Assembly: GCA_012845835.1 (NCBI GenBank)
Contig: JABAKD010000009.1
Span: forward strand, 12,677,955-12,741,954
From: Undaria pinnatifida
Taxonomy: Eukaryota > Sar > Phaeophyceae > Laminariales > Alariaceae
Direction of reading: 5' to 3'
DNA: 64,000 nucleotides
The position numbers were made by a program, and so were the translations under genes. Below are positions 22,401 to 34,100 of the stretch, piece by piece (the stretch's first letter is position 1; each line of letters opens with the position of its first letter). Under the pieces are notes generated by a model that was given only the letters and a program-made list of their open reading frames with translations, did no database searches and had not been told where the DNA came from.

Positions 22401-24591
22401 CGTTTTTTGTTTACAAGTCCGACGCGACAAGCGAATTGCACTTCTCCATTATGTTACTTCGTTAGGTATATGCTACTTCGTGTGGCAGAGGTTGTCAGGC
22501 GATCATGCAGACGGCAGGTAGGCACGAAGTATACTCTGCGTAATAGGTTGGTGATGTGGTCTACCGCAATTTTAACATATCTGCCTGCACTTCCTTTGCA
22601 CATTATTATTATTCAATGTACGATTATACGCCTTGTTTTTTCCTCGCCCATATCGTCAAAGATGTTGTGGTCCTGTAGATGTCGCGTCCACGTCTGGTGT
22701 TCGTGATAGTAGTGCTCACGAAAACATGCTCTAGCGTGTAGTGGATGATCGCTGAGTGGTGCTCTTTTCCTTTACATGAAACCAGGCAGCATATGTTAAC
22801 GCAGCCGCTTCCTTGAAAATGACAAATGAAATTCTTCACACACCTGATGCAGAGGAGACGCGGCCTGGAGATTGCTCAGTATACCGACGGTCAAGATGAG
22901 GTTATCAAGCAGCGCACTGGGTTTTTACTACCGTTCCTCACTCCATGTAAGACACTACGGGCATGCGTTGGACCCAGTTCGCTGATGCCCAAAATCACTT
23001 GCAAGGGGTGGTGTGGTAAGCGAATGATATAATGAATTGCGCTGCTGTGATTACTCCATCTCTCGGTCTGTTTGTTCTTGCGTTCTCGACAAACCTGTTA
23101 TTTAGCAACGAACAGTTTTAACACATTTTAAGTTTGTGCAAAAAGCTATATGTAGACTATGTGATGTTTCTGACGCGTAGGGACCTCAGTTTGGAAACAC
23201 AGGGTATATGGGTTCCATCCTTTGACTGGACTTCGTATGTGGGCATATACGTGGTTTTAGAGTGCGAAAATCCTTATGATTTGAGAATTTTGTGTCCGGG
23301 TGGTTGTTGTTACATGTGTATGTTTTGGCTGATTTTCTAGACTTCGTTGACTTGTTGTTTGAGAGTGATGTTTTCGAATACGTATTGTTTTATGGTGGTT
23401 GGGGGGCTTGTTGCGTATATCTGCAAAACATGTTTGCATACATCGAGAAAACTGTTTCGGGGGGCTAAAAACAAAGGTGCGAGGAAAGTTTGGGAATTTC
23501 AACGTTCCCCCTCGCGGTTTTTGTCAAGTATGGTTTAATGCATATTTTCCCTTGAAGATAAACATGCAGTAACCATCCTTGACACAACTATGGGTTATAG
23601 CGGTATCATAATTCACTTATAATACAGTTACTTTCATAGTTTGACTATGTGTGTATACTTTATCTTGATAAAACGGTGTGGGTCGAATACAAATACTGAG
23701 CGACGCTTGGGTTGAAGCCTTGAAATTATTTGTTACGAGTAGGTTTTATACATGTGTAATGAATTTGCTTATTGAATACATTGATGCGGACGAAGTAGTA
23801 GGTGGTGCTTCGGATCTGGGCTAAGGGTTGGGAAACCCGCTCAACCTTGGATACCGGTTCATCAGCGCGATCGATGGGTCCCGTCATATTGGCGGGTGAC
23901 ATGTGAATCAATTAGCTGTGAGAGGTGAACGCGACAGATATGTATTAAATGATTGGAGATAAAACCGACGAACAGCTTTTTCCACCCAAACAGTAGGGAC
24001 ACGAGGTGGATTTACATCACATGACACCAGTATCGTGTAAGTATTGCATTTCGGCGTGATATTGACTCAGTAACGTTCGTTGTTTCTGTTCCCCTCCAAT
24101 GTTTAGCATGATTTTCGGCGCTGTTCATTTTTTGAAACACTTCGGTTCTAGGTAGCGTGTTTGGTGTGTATATCATGAATGTATGTTATGGGTTGGTATA
24201 GTTACGAGTATATCGCAGTCAGCGTTTGAGTCACAGTTGTAGTAATAATTTCATTGCTCAATCGACTTCGTCGAGAGGACAAAATAACCCATACATAACA
24301 ATATTTAAATTGAACACTACTTATAATTAACATTGTTGTAATTCTCAGATGTATCGTGACGTCTTCGGTCACGTATTTAACAAAGATATCGTAAACTACG
24401 TACGTACTTTTCCATATTTTATATACACCCGATTTCCAACCCACAAACACCCACAAATCAATATACACAGCAGTCCACATACACTTTCATACTCATATAC
24501 ACCCGCTTCCCAACCCACAAACACCCAAAAGCAGCATACGTAGTCTACACACTCTTACCGGCTAACTCGAACCCACGAGTCCATGACATTA
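22401..24591. other. No gene seen
   Basis: AT-richer sequence with scattered short frames on both strands and no family resemblance. Two near-repeated segments containing 'cccacaaacaccca' occur at 24440-24460 and 24514-24531. Confidence 0.5.
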
Positions 24592-24964
24592 TCTTATAAG
24601 GCTTAGTTCGGGTAAGCTATGGGTTAACCTTTCGCAAGTGGTCAAACGGACTAGTACCCCACGAATTCTTTAACAAATGGCGTCGTCGACAGACCATGAT
24701 GAGTTGTGTGGGTCGTAGGTTCGATTCCACCATCCACAATAATAAACTTTTACGACTTTCCCCATGTCGAACTTGAAAAATATTCTCCCCGGTATCCCCA
24801 GGAAACGAAACCGCTTGCATATTGACAGGTCCGCCCGTGTATCCGGCCGACCTGCTATCCCGCCGTTTCAGGGGGGGAGAGTGTTATAAGGCTTAGTTTG
24901 GGTAGGAAATATGTAACCTTTTACCAGTGGTCAAACGGACTAATACCCCACTAATTCTTTAATG
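24592..24964 (+). mobile_element. TRIM copy 2
   Basis: Same family as 5910-6288, on the plus strand. LTRs lie at about 24592-24675 and 24882-24964, the primer-binding site 'TGGCGTCGTCGACAGACC' at 24678-24695, an internal tRNA-like 'GTAGGTTCGATTCCACC', and the polypurine tract 'GGGGGGGAGAG' at 24871-24881. LTR ends are eroded (TCTT start, AATGA end), and no target duplication could be read. Confidence 0.85.
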
Positions 24965-25503
24965 ACTACATTTATACATACACAACTCACATCTCACCAT
25001 GCCGACACACATTGCTTACTCAGGTACGAGGGTGTATTACACTCCCATACTCTTATGTCTACAGCTATGCTTGCGTGAATACGTTTCCACCTATCCACGC
25101 ACACACAACCCCCCCCCCCCCCAAAAAAAAAAAAGCTCGTGTACCTATAGACTATACTCCCATAATACGGCGGTTGTTCATTTCTCTATGTGACACTCTG
25201 TAACAATAAACGTGTGAGGGACTGGCGAAGTGGCCATTCCCATCAAGCATGTATGTACACCCTCTGTAATCCAATCGATCATTCTTAACAATCATGTAAC
25301 GTACACAGACGTACCCACTCAGCACTCAGCAATCTATCACGCCAGGGTGCTTGACCTTCCCCTTCGATGCATCTCCAACCCCCCTCAGTGACCAACCACC
25401 ACTACTTGTTACGTACAACCGGGTCATGCACTCTCTTGATAGTCGGCTTTATGGGTGAGTTCTTGAAAAATGTTTTTCGGAATTTTTGGAGTTTGCTCCG
25501 CAA

Positions 25504-25587
25504 TGTTATGAGGCTCAGTTTGGGTAAGCTATTGCTTAACCTTTGGCAAGTGGTCAAACGGACTAATACCCCACCAATACCTCAACA
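25504..25587 (+). repeat. TRIM solo LTR
   Basis: 84 bp from TGTTATGAGG to CTCAACA, about 85-90% like the TRIM LTRs by eye. There is no primer site or polypurine tract beside it, so this is a solo LTR left by recombination. A TA repeat follows at once. Confidence 0.85.
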
Positions 25588-26224
25588 TATATATATGGCG
25601 TCAACGGAAGGGCACCAACCTGCGCGTGAAATCACAATGGGTTTCGAATCCATGCCCGCTCGGGCACGAGCATTCCTTGGCATAGCCATGTATGTCGAAT
25701 CATGTCCGTCATCAACTTAGTTGCGTGCTACCTGGAATAAATCAATTTCCGAGCACCTAATTGCAAATCGACGAAGTTGGCAATAATGGAGGGTCGCATA
25801 TACAAACACTTTTTTTTTTATGATCGTGTTTCAATGTGGGGGTACTGCTTCAATGTCGCCATGTGGTCCCGTTTATCATACATACGAATTTGTTTACATA
25901 CAGCAACGAGCACTATTCCACGGTACGGTATACACAGCATCCCCCGAGCACTACTAATTCGTTTGCGCGTACATCAGTACAACGTGCACCCAACCGCTAT
26001 ACAACTCTTCCCGCTGAGCACTACTCTTTCTTTGGAGCAATGCACTAGCTCATGCCACGCGTTTCCTCCGAGAAGAGCAGTGGGGTTGATCTATGTGTGT
26101 ACGCAAAGCACCATTATTCGGTGGGAAAATATTTGTACGTGTTACCGGTGTCTCTCTTTTCGCCTTGCGACGCCCCCGGGATTTCGCGTTACCCGCATCC
26201 CGAAGGGGAATCTTGTACATATAC
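25588..26224. other. No gene seen; short repeat at right end
   Basis: Nothing recognisable is coded. The segment 26160-26222 ('cttgcgacgcccccggg', 'cccgaaggggaatcttg') has a diverged second copy at about 27788-27850, so a small dispersed repeat is present at both places. Confidence 0.5.
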
Positions 26225-26492
26225 GAGCCATCCCACGGTAGGGTTGCAGCATCAGAAAGTCCCTGAGCTCTTCACATGAGGAACTCAATATCTTACCCGA
26301 AAAATGACTTCGAAGGCATTCGGTCCCACAACCCGACCAAGTTTCTATGTGCCTTCGTCCTAAACGAATAGACTATGTACTCGCGGAATCACTTCATTGA
26401 CCGGCAGTTCCTCACATACATGAGGAACTCAATCGACCAGGGATTTTTTGGCGCAAAAACTGCAACCCTACCGTAGTACCGTGGGATGACTC
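26225..26492. mobile_element. MITE-2 copy 2
   Basis: 268 bp with ends 'gagccatcccacggtaggg' and, inverted, 'gagtcatcccacggtacta'. 'gggttgcag' follows each end and extends the inverted repeat. Internal 'gaggaactcaat' occurs twice (26279, 26424). No ORF. Confidence 0.78.
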
Positions 26493-26876
26493 AGTTATAG
26501 TATACCTGGTAGTTTCTACTCACTCGTAGCTATATATCGCCTCAATCAACAAGTCAGGCCAGACGAACATAGTCTCTAGTCTAGGTATAGACCCTAAAAT
26601 TGTCGAAGTCACAGCTTGCGTCTTTGGAATAATTTTATTTAGCATAACAAAATCGTGTAGAAGTTGTGTGTGTAATTTCACTTAGCTCATTCTTATCTGG
26701 GACGTTCGTTAATTCCCACGCTTGAGGGAGGCGATATATTAGGCACACGATATCCGGGCTCAGGACACTTGCAATTGCGCTACAATACTACTTACAGAAG
26801 CCGAATGTGTTACACTGCTTGTGTAGTAGCACTGTACCAACCAGGTGTATACGTGGCATGCACTCGTAGTGGTGGC

Positions 26877-27675
26877 CGTAACTTTTTTTTTCTCGCACTT
26901 CTACTTTCTTCCAGCTTCTGGACAAGCCGTGGTCACAAGTGTCGTCCCTTCTCCCCCCCGGTTCTTGCCTTCCATTTTCATCGCGCATAGGGTTCAGCAA
27001 GATTCCCACTGTGATGGGAAAACCCATGCTCAGGGTCGGCTTGCTCGCGTGGGCCACCTCATGCGGGGGCCTTGGTTGCGCGGTGGCAGCTGATAAAAGA
27101 GAAGAAGTCCCAGATGTTGATCAATATTATGTAGAAAAATCCATTATATTATTGTCGTGTATCCGAGTATATTATCGCAATGAAGGCATGGGATGAGTCA
27201 AGATCGGCCAGAAGCCGCCCACAAATCAGGGGCAAAAACTGGACCAAACCAAGACTGATATAAAGGGCGTACCCCATCAGAATCAACCCAGAACTAAACA
27301 TACCGTAGAAGGCATGTTTCTTGCGGGTTGACTGACATTCTGGCAACACACCACCATCCAATAGGAAACACTCATTTCCCAATACCATATATCCTATATC
27401 GCTCGTACATACGTGAATCATGAATCTTGTGTCCGTAGATTACAAAACTATACGGCTCATCGGGCAGGCTGCAAGTACTAGAGATCTGCTACACTGCTCG
27501 TCGATTTTTCATCGAGACTCGAGTGTTGCTGACTCACGCTCTCGCGCTTTCCGCAAGTCAATTTGTGCACAAGAAAAAGTCCCCACGGATTTATACGTAT
27601 GTCGTACGAGAATGCACTTGGGGGGATTCCAACTCGCGAAACTGACCTATATCTATGAGGCGCCAACTATAGGCT
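26877..27675 (-). mobile_element. SINE-A copy split by a later insertion
   Basis: The tail half (26877-27011) and head half (27491-27675) together match the SINE at 2644-2975: poly-T start, 'cttctggacaagccgtggtc', 'atagggttcagcaa', then 'gctcgtcgatttttcatcga' and the box-B region 'ggggattccaactcgcgaa'. The split is an insertion with a 5 bp duplication. Confidence 0.8.
27012..27490. mobile_element. 479 bp insertion inside SINE-A
   Basis: Flanked by a perfect 5 bp direct repeat 'cactg' (27007-27011, 27491-27495) exactly where SINE-A is interrupted. It starts TGATGGG and ends ATCTGCTA. Length and 5 bp duplication would suit a solo LTR or a small DNA element. A minus-strand frame (27421-27149) encodes a hydrophobic stretch 'HAFYGMFSSGLILMGYALYI', but I recognise no family. 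Confidence 0.7.
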
Positions 27676-28074
27676 AAGCTATCAAATTCGTCTGGGCTGG
27701 TCGGTGTTATACGTGTCGGATTACTTGCGCGGCGGATATTTGTTTTTCGTACATATAGTTTTCAAGAGGGTTTCCTCCCTTTACAACTTGCGACACCCCT
27801 GGTATTTCAAGTCAACCACATACAGCCCGAAGGGTAAGCTTGCATATCTCGTCTAATGATCCAAATGGGCGACGACAATATCTCGCAACAACAGAAGGCA
27901 CCATATATATATAACGTGCTTTCTAAAGTTAACGTCTAGAGAGGCGGGGAGGAAAAAAACACCTGCCCACACCCGCGTGCTTTTTCGTGCCACCGGTCCC
28001 TCTAAAAAAATCAAACACTCGAAACAACGAGCGCGCAGCGTAAACGCGAAAAGAAAAACTAGGAACGGTCGACT

Positions 28075-28331
28075 GATTCTACGATAGTCCCCCCCCCTCC
28101 TCAAACCAGCGATTTTCTTCAACGAACGTTTCATCATCATGGCTGCTCGACACGAAGAAGTGCACGCTATTAAAAAATGGTCTCCATGTGTTTTCTTGTT
28201 TGCAAAGGACTATCGAACGATGACGTAGGGGTGGCAAGGGGCACCGTATTTCAGGAGGTACGGCCGGGAGCTGGTTTCAAAACCGGCGATCGTTAAACAA
28301 AAGTTGGGGAGGCTTAAAGTAGAACGACTCG
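28075..28331 (+). repeat. R3 interspersed repeat copy 1
   Basis: About 250 bp beginning 'attctacgatag(t/c)ccccccc' with 'gattttcttcaacgaacgtt', 'tggctgctcgacacga', 'ccgtatttcagga' and 'tagaacgact'. It is clearly homologous to 40916-41163. Neither copy has an obvious ORF or terminal repeats. Confidence 0.8.
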
Positions 28332-29304
28332 GTCACAGCCAGTCAGGACCATTGGCAAGACAAACAACGAAATTGCACGGATTCAAAATTCACAGGAGAT
28401 GCTACACTCCCCGAGACATACGGTGCTACCATGGGTATTGATGGAGCAACTCCGTAGCAGTGGCGACTTCGTAGCAGCACAGCCCTACGCCTCTCACCCA
28501 AACACAGACTCAAAAGCAGAAAAAAGAAAGAATCCCAACAAGCATATAGCCCCGTGAACAACCCTATGCCCTAGGTATCATACGCAAATACATGACACAG
28601 CAACGCACACACACATGGCATTCTAAAGATCCAGATGTTGGGTAATCACTTAAGATGGGCAGCCCCGCCATTCAAGCATGCTCTGGCTGAAAGAAGAGTG
28701 CAACGCGTATCATAGCACGCGCTGGGCAAGTAAGGTAGGGTAACGCCGGCAACGCGCGACGTACATGTCGGCGCGTACTACCCTAGAGATATGGCATTTT
28801 TCGCCTGAAATGGTTTCTGAACAGCAGAGCTCCTTGACCCCACACCGTAGGAAGTAGGTAATTTTTTGCGTAATTCTCGACGTGTACCTAGTCTATAGGC
28901 CATGGGATATTTCAACCGGTAGCAGTTTTATTTTTGTCCAAATCAGGTTTTGATAGAGGTCTTCTTACGCTCCTAAATCGAGGGGTAGTATTAGAAAAAA
29001 AGACGCCGTGCACCTCTATCGTAGACGGCGTCTGTCATCAACAACTACCTCACCATGCCATCTGAAGGAGAAGATCAAACACAAAGCCATGCACCTCTAA
29101 AGAGCCGCGATTTTCGGGGGCGAGGGAAGAGACGATAGTCAGTAGCTCGGTACTGGTATGTTTTCATTCTGTTTCCCGTCTCACGATGTGCAGCGCTTAT
29201 TCCAATCGTACCATCCACACGCCAAAAAAAGAAATCGAAATCCAGAACCCAAGGAATTCAGTCCGACATGATAGAAGTGGGGAGTCCGATTGCTTAGAAT
29301 TATC
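28332..29304. other. No gene seen
   Basis: No coding resemblance on either strand. An inverted pair around 'gacgccgt' occurs at 29003-29030. Confidence 0.45.
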
Positions 29305-29430
29305 CGCCCCTCCTTTCGATCGATGTTTGTCTCTATTAGGAGTAGGAACGGTGCTCCGTCTCGAAAAGGATGCGTGGTCAACGGTCAAACGACTAATGCA
29401 GGCAACAAAACGAGCACGCCCCCCCCCCCC
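29305..29430 (+). pseudogene. 3' end of the poly(C)-tailed LINE
   Basis: The frame reads 'VSIRSRNGAPSRKGCVVNGQ', the same C-terminus as the LINE at 41435-43229. The short 3' sequence then ends 'acaaaacgagcacg' followed by a run of C. Only the last 30 codons and the tail survive. Confidence 0.85.
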
Positions 29431-29959
29431 CTCTCACTATCAATCCCAAGAGACTGCCATAACAACGCGATATGAAGCGCCTAGCTTCGCGCTAATCAGT
29501 GCGCCCCTCTCCTCGTCTGGCTTTGTGCCTCGCCACACTGAGCACGGGAAACTGAGCGCTCGAGTGTGTTCATTTCATACACCCCATCTGCTACCCCTCC
29601 TCCGCATAGATAATAGATCACTACCCATTCAGAAAAAAAAGCAGCATATCATATCAACCATTACAGCACACCACAAAACGTACACCCAAGGAGCACGCGC
29701 ACGCACGCCACACGCGGTCACAACCGCACACGCATCGATACCCCGGGAACCACTGACACTCCGTTCAGCGCCCACCCAACGCTGGCAGGCAACAGTTTTA
29801 TGTTGGCTACACACGGCCCATTTGTGACGCGTGTCTGTGGTGGAAAAACTTCCGCCAAAAAGTCGAGGTTTGTTGAGCCATACTCCGACAACGCATCGTA
29901 CCCACAAACGTATCGGCGGATGGAGTGAAAACGTCAGAAAATATTCCCGCCAACATTTC

Positions 29960-30093
29960 AAGGATATGCTTAGTAGGGTATACCTGGCATAGTACATACT
30001 CCGGGGGTACCCGGTCATCTACCCGAGTATGACCTAAACAACAGGGCGAGGTACCCGGGTACCCGAGAGCACTACCCTACAAAACACATCCTT
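29960..30093. mobile_element. MITE-3 copy 1
   Basis: 134 bp with inverted ends 'aaggatatgcttagtaggg' and, from the other side, 'aaggatgtgttttgtaggg'. The interior is itself palindromic around 'ggtacccgggtaccc'. A sister copy lies at 38568-38691. Confidence 0.8.
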
Positions 30094-31019
30094 GCAAAAA
30101 ATCGACAAAACTAGCGGCAGGTGGATAAAAGAACTAATTCAGGTAATCTCCCCGCCATCATACCGAGGAGAAAAAACAACTTTTTCTTCGCGAACAACGC
30201 CACAACAAAAATAGCACCGGATCAACCAACACCTTCACCCGAGAGCGATTGCAACGTCTCCTCTCTAAGCGACAAAACAAAACCATTTTACGACGAACAC
30301 AAGCCAGAAGCAGTTCATACGTTGCTACCACCTGTAGCAGCAAGCAAACCGAACCGCAACAACAAAGCAGCCTAGTATTCCGACGTCCTTCCCTATCCTT
30401 CCTAAACCTCCGTGAGCCCCATAGGCGCATACCCACCCGCTCGCATTGGGCAAAAAACAGCACGATCCCCCTCCCACCCGAATCAACAGATACACGCACA
30501 TCGTACAAAGACTGAGGGGAAAAAAGATCCCTTGTCCTGTACATCCCCGGTCCGAAACTCATATTTGGCAGATGGCGAGCTGGCCGACACATATAGCGTA
30601 ACACGAAAAATTCAACAGATATGACTGAAACCCCTACTGGAGGCAGAGAGGGGGAGGGTGGCGGGGGGCGACTCTTTACTGTGGACTTCAACGAAACCTC
30701 CACGGATTGCGAGGGAGTGGAGCGCCACGAGTACGAGCACGACACGACGAGAACGCTAAGAGTCGAAGGCTGTGAGTGGGGGGCTACAAGGAATACACAC
30801 TCACGGGCTAAAAGTGGGGGCGCCACGATTAACACCATACGACGAAAACGCTACTGTACCAAACAGGAGACTGCTGACGGGAGGCTACAAGTGCAAACGG
30901 CGGAACCACTCTCCATTGAAAGGAGTGTCAGATTTAACGTTGTCGCTACCCGCCGCTCGCTTTTGAACCCGCCCGATGCACCAGCAGCAACCTCTCGCCG
31001 ACCCGACCCTAATGGTCAA
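30094..31019. other. 3' flank of the sulfatase gene
   Basis: It must contain the gene's 3' UTR, read leftward from 31019. I see no confident polyadenylation signal and no other gene. A 265-codon plus-strand frame (30621-31418) covers exon 13 backwards and has no family resemblance. Confidence 0.45.
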
Positions 31020-31175
31020 TCAAACCATATCTGCGAGCTCGTCGTACCACGGTACTATCCACCAATCATGAGCGGCCCACACATAGTAAGAATCGTAGTT
31101 GACGCTCTTGTAGGTCGAATTGGAGTACTCCTCGGCCACAACTTCCCCCAAGCGGGCGCGAATCTCGCCTACCAC
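31020..31175 (-). CDS. Sulfatase exon 13 (C-terminus)
   Basis: Acceptor TTTCCGACAG, ends at TGA 31020-31022, 156 nt. Codes 'VVGEIRARLGEVVAEEY', which continues the exon 12 'YPE' exactly as in other sulfatases (YPEVV..LRARL), then an aromatic-rich end 'HDWWIVPWYDELADMV'. Confidence 0.9.
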   Translation of the reverse strand: MVGEIRARLGEVVAEEYSNSTYKSVNYDSYYVWAAHDWWIVPWYDELADMV

Positions 31176-34100
31176 CTGTCGGAAACGTGGTATGGGAACA
31201 AGAGGCAAGGGTTACCTTGGCGACTCCTTTTCCCTGATTACTTACACTCAAAACAACAACAAACACGAATCTTGTATATCATCTTGTCATGGTTTTGCTA
31301 TTTGATATTTTTTGTTTGTCGGTTTCCTTTTCATTTCTGGAGGTATGCCTGTGGATTGGTCGACGTTGAGGCTCCTGCTGCACATTGTTTCATGACAAAA
31401 AAATCACTCAGTAAATAGTAGTATGATACGTGCGGGTGAACATGCTATTTAGAGCTAGCGAACACGAATTTCGACCAAATTATCTATCCGACAGCTGAAA
31501 TGTCTATAATCATTTTTATAAATCTAAAGCAAGAAAAACGTAGAGAATCGCAACCGATACAGCAGTGGGGCCCACAATAATCACCTCGGGGTACACGTCA
31601 ACGAGGTTGGTCTCCTCCCGGGGGTCAGCCTCTAGATCGAACAGCGAGTCGGAGGCGGTTGCGCTGTCCACACAAGACACGCCACATTCGTAGCAACTCC
31701 CCAGCTCGGCGCACATGTTGCTGGAATTCGTCAAATTGTCCTGTCGGTCAAAGGGAGGGGTCAAGGGAATCGACGGACAGGTAGATCGACGGACTGTTAC
31801 GCAAAAGGCAGGGGCAGAGAAAAAATGGACGCTTATTGGCGTTAGTCCGAGGGCCTCTCTGAACCCTTGTCTCAGCTGCGCATAATGGTGGAGTCGCCCT
31901 GTATATATACCGTACGACACGAGATTTTGCGAATCGACGAAAGTACACAAAACAAATACTCCGAAGCACACTGATAGTCAAATAAAACAGCAATACTTAC
32001 AATAATACACAAACAAATCATGACGCAACGAACATAACTAGAACAGTAATATAATGGTATTCTCAACAGTAAAAATAAGATAATGTAAGATAATGTCTTA
32101 GCACGAAACTACCCGTGCGAGTAGCCTGGGAATGTTTATGAATAGTCTGCGTTGAAGCTCGTGCCGCACCTTTTGTCCGATGGCAACAGTAATAATATAA
32201 TAATCCTCAGCAAATAATCAAAAACAGCATCAGCATCAGCGCCAGGGAAAGCGTACCGTCTCTAGCGTGTACTTGTCGAAGGTGTAGTACCCCTGGCACC
32301 ACACGTTGAAGATAAACTTCCACTTGCCCAGTCGGTACGCTCCCTGCGCCAAGGGGAAATCGGCATTTTCGATCCTGCACACCGAAAGAAGCAGCAGGTG
32401 AAAAACCAGGGCTTTTCACGGGTCATGACCCCTACTCACGGGTCGGGCCAGAAGGTTTCAAAAAATATCGTGGGTCGAGTCGGGTTGGCTCAGGCGGTGT
32501 TCGAAATCTTACGGGGCGGGTCACGAGGTTTTCACATGTCACGGGCCGGGACGGGTCGCCCTGACCCGACCCGACAAAGCGAAACGTGACCTGATCCGTG
32601 AAAAGCCCTGAAAAACACGACACCCGACCGAACCTAGGTCGAAACGAGGTTGCGATGCTGAAGGCGATGGCGCTGCCGTGTTACGGCGCTGACGTGGTCG
32701 GATACTACAAATGCGTCCTGTGCAGTATGCGAGGAGCGCGTACAGTGTAAGTAGGGGTCAAGCTGTTGGAAGCTCTCTGCCGCATCCCAATGGAAAGAGA
32801 ACAGCATCCAGCCGCTACCCAGGGTCTCCAAATCACAAAGCCGTGTAATGGCGGGACAATAATCTTGGGCAGTCTGGCGTCTAGCTACGTGTTTCCCAAG
32901 TATAGCCCGGAATAATCAAAGATAACCAATGCCACGTATCACGGCTGTGCTTGTGTATCACCCGCATCACACGCGTACTGCATCCAAGTGGAATGTGCTG
33001 ATCGAACACACTCTTTGCGCTGCATGCGTGGACGTTAGAATTGCTACATTCCGAGAACTGGAACTTCTACCCTCCCGATGTACAAGTGCAGAATACGAAT
33101 AATACGGGCCAGAGAACAAGTGAGTGCCGTATACCGCACTCGTGCGTCGGGAAGGTAGAAGATAGCGCAGTTGAAAATAGACTGGGACACATTTTGCGGC
33201 CAACACCGGGTTCTAATACGAAATCCTTTCCCGAAAAATCTGCCTAAACACTTAAACTCTTGTAATACCAATAACTGATTTATGTCCATGCAACTAAAGC
33301 AGAGGAAATGCTCGCATTGATACAAACACTGTTTCAGGGGAAAACATACCAACACCATTAACTAGCGCTGCGTTGCACTAAACGTGGGAGTGACAACAAT
33401 GCTCACTCGTCTCCGTCGGCCCACATGATGTACCGGTCGTAGTTGTACAGCATCTCCGTTCGAGGGCTCTCGCTAGACGCCACCAGATCGGGGCTGATGA
33501 TGTGCTCCCAGTGGTCGACACCGTCAAATTCACCGACGCTGGAATATTCAAGAAGAAAAACGAGGGGGGGGTGGAGACGAGGTGAGCGGCGGAGGGGAGG
33601 AGGGGGGTTCAGAAACGTGCCTTGCCATCGCTGTACTTTTCGTCTCGCGCAATACGCAATAAAAAAAACGGCAGGAGGATGACGGATACACGCGGTGGGA
33701 GAGGGGGGAAAGGTTAGAAATATGCGTTATTCTGTGAGTTTCTTAGAGGTTTGACTGCTTGGGGGGGGGCGCGCGCGCATGGGATATATGTCCCTAGTCG
33801 CCGTGCTATTTTCCCCTATTGGAGCACGTTTGTATCGTGTATTTTCTCTCCACCCAATCCCCCGACCGGGGCAACCAATGAACAGCCGCGACACGGACAC
33901 ATCTACCGCAACCGCTCCCCCCGCGGCTTCCCACACCAGAATTATCCGACGCCGCCCCGTGTTCCTCACTTTCCGGTGAGCTCGAGGTCGATGCCCGACG
34001 CCAAAGTCGGAAGCCAATCAGTCACGTGCATCAGCTCCGCGTACTCCGTACCCCATGCTCCTTCCGGGATGTGGCTCGTAGAGTACACGAAGGCAGGCAC

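Noticed and set aside
27149..27421. Hydrophobic 90-codon frame as a membrane-protein exon
   Set aside because: No family motif or splice support; it lies inside the 479 bp insertion.
30621..31418. 265-codon plus-strand frame
   Set aside because: It overlaps sulfatase exon 13 on the other strand and shows no family resemblance; the exon has splice and motif support.
31516..31584. Reading exon 12 through to a stop, giving a hydrophobic tail
   Set aside because: A donor at 31584 joins in phase to exon 13, which restores the conserved YPEVV..RARL ending.
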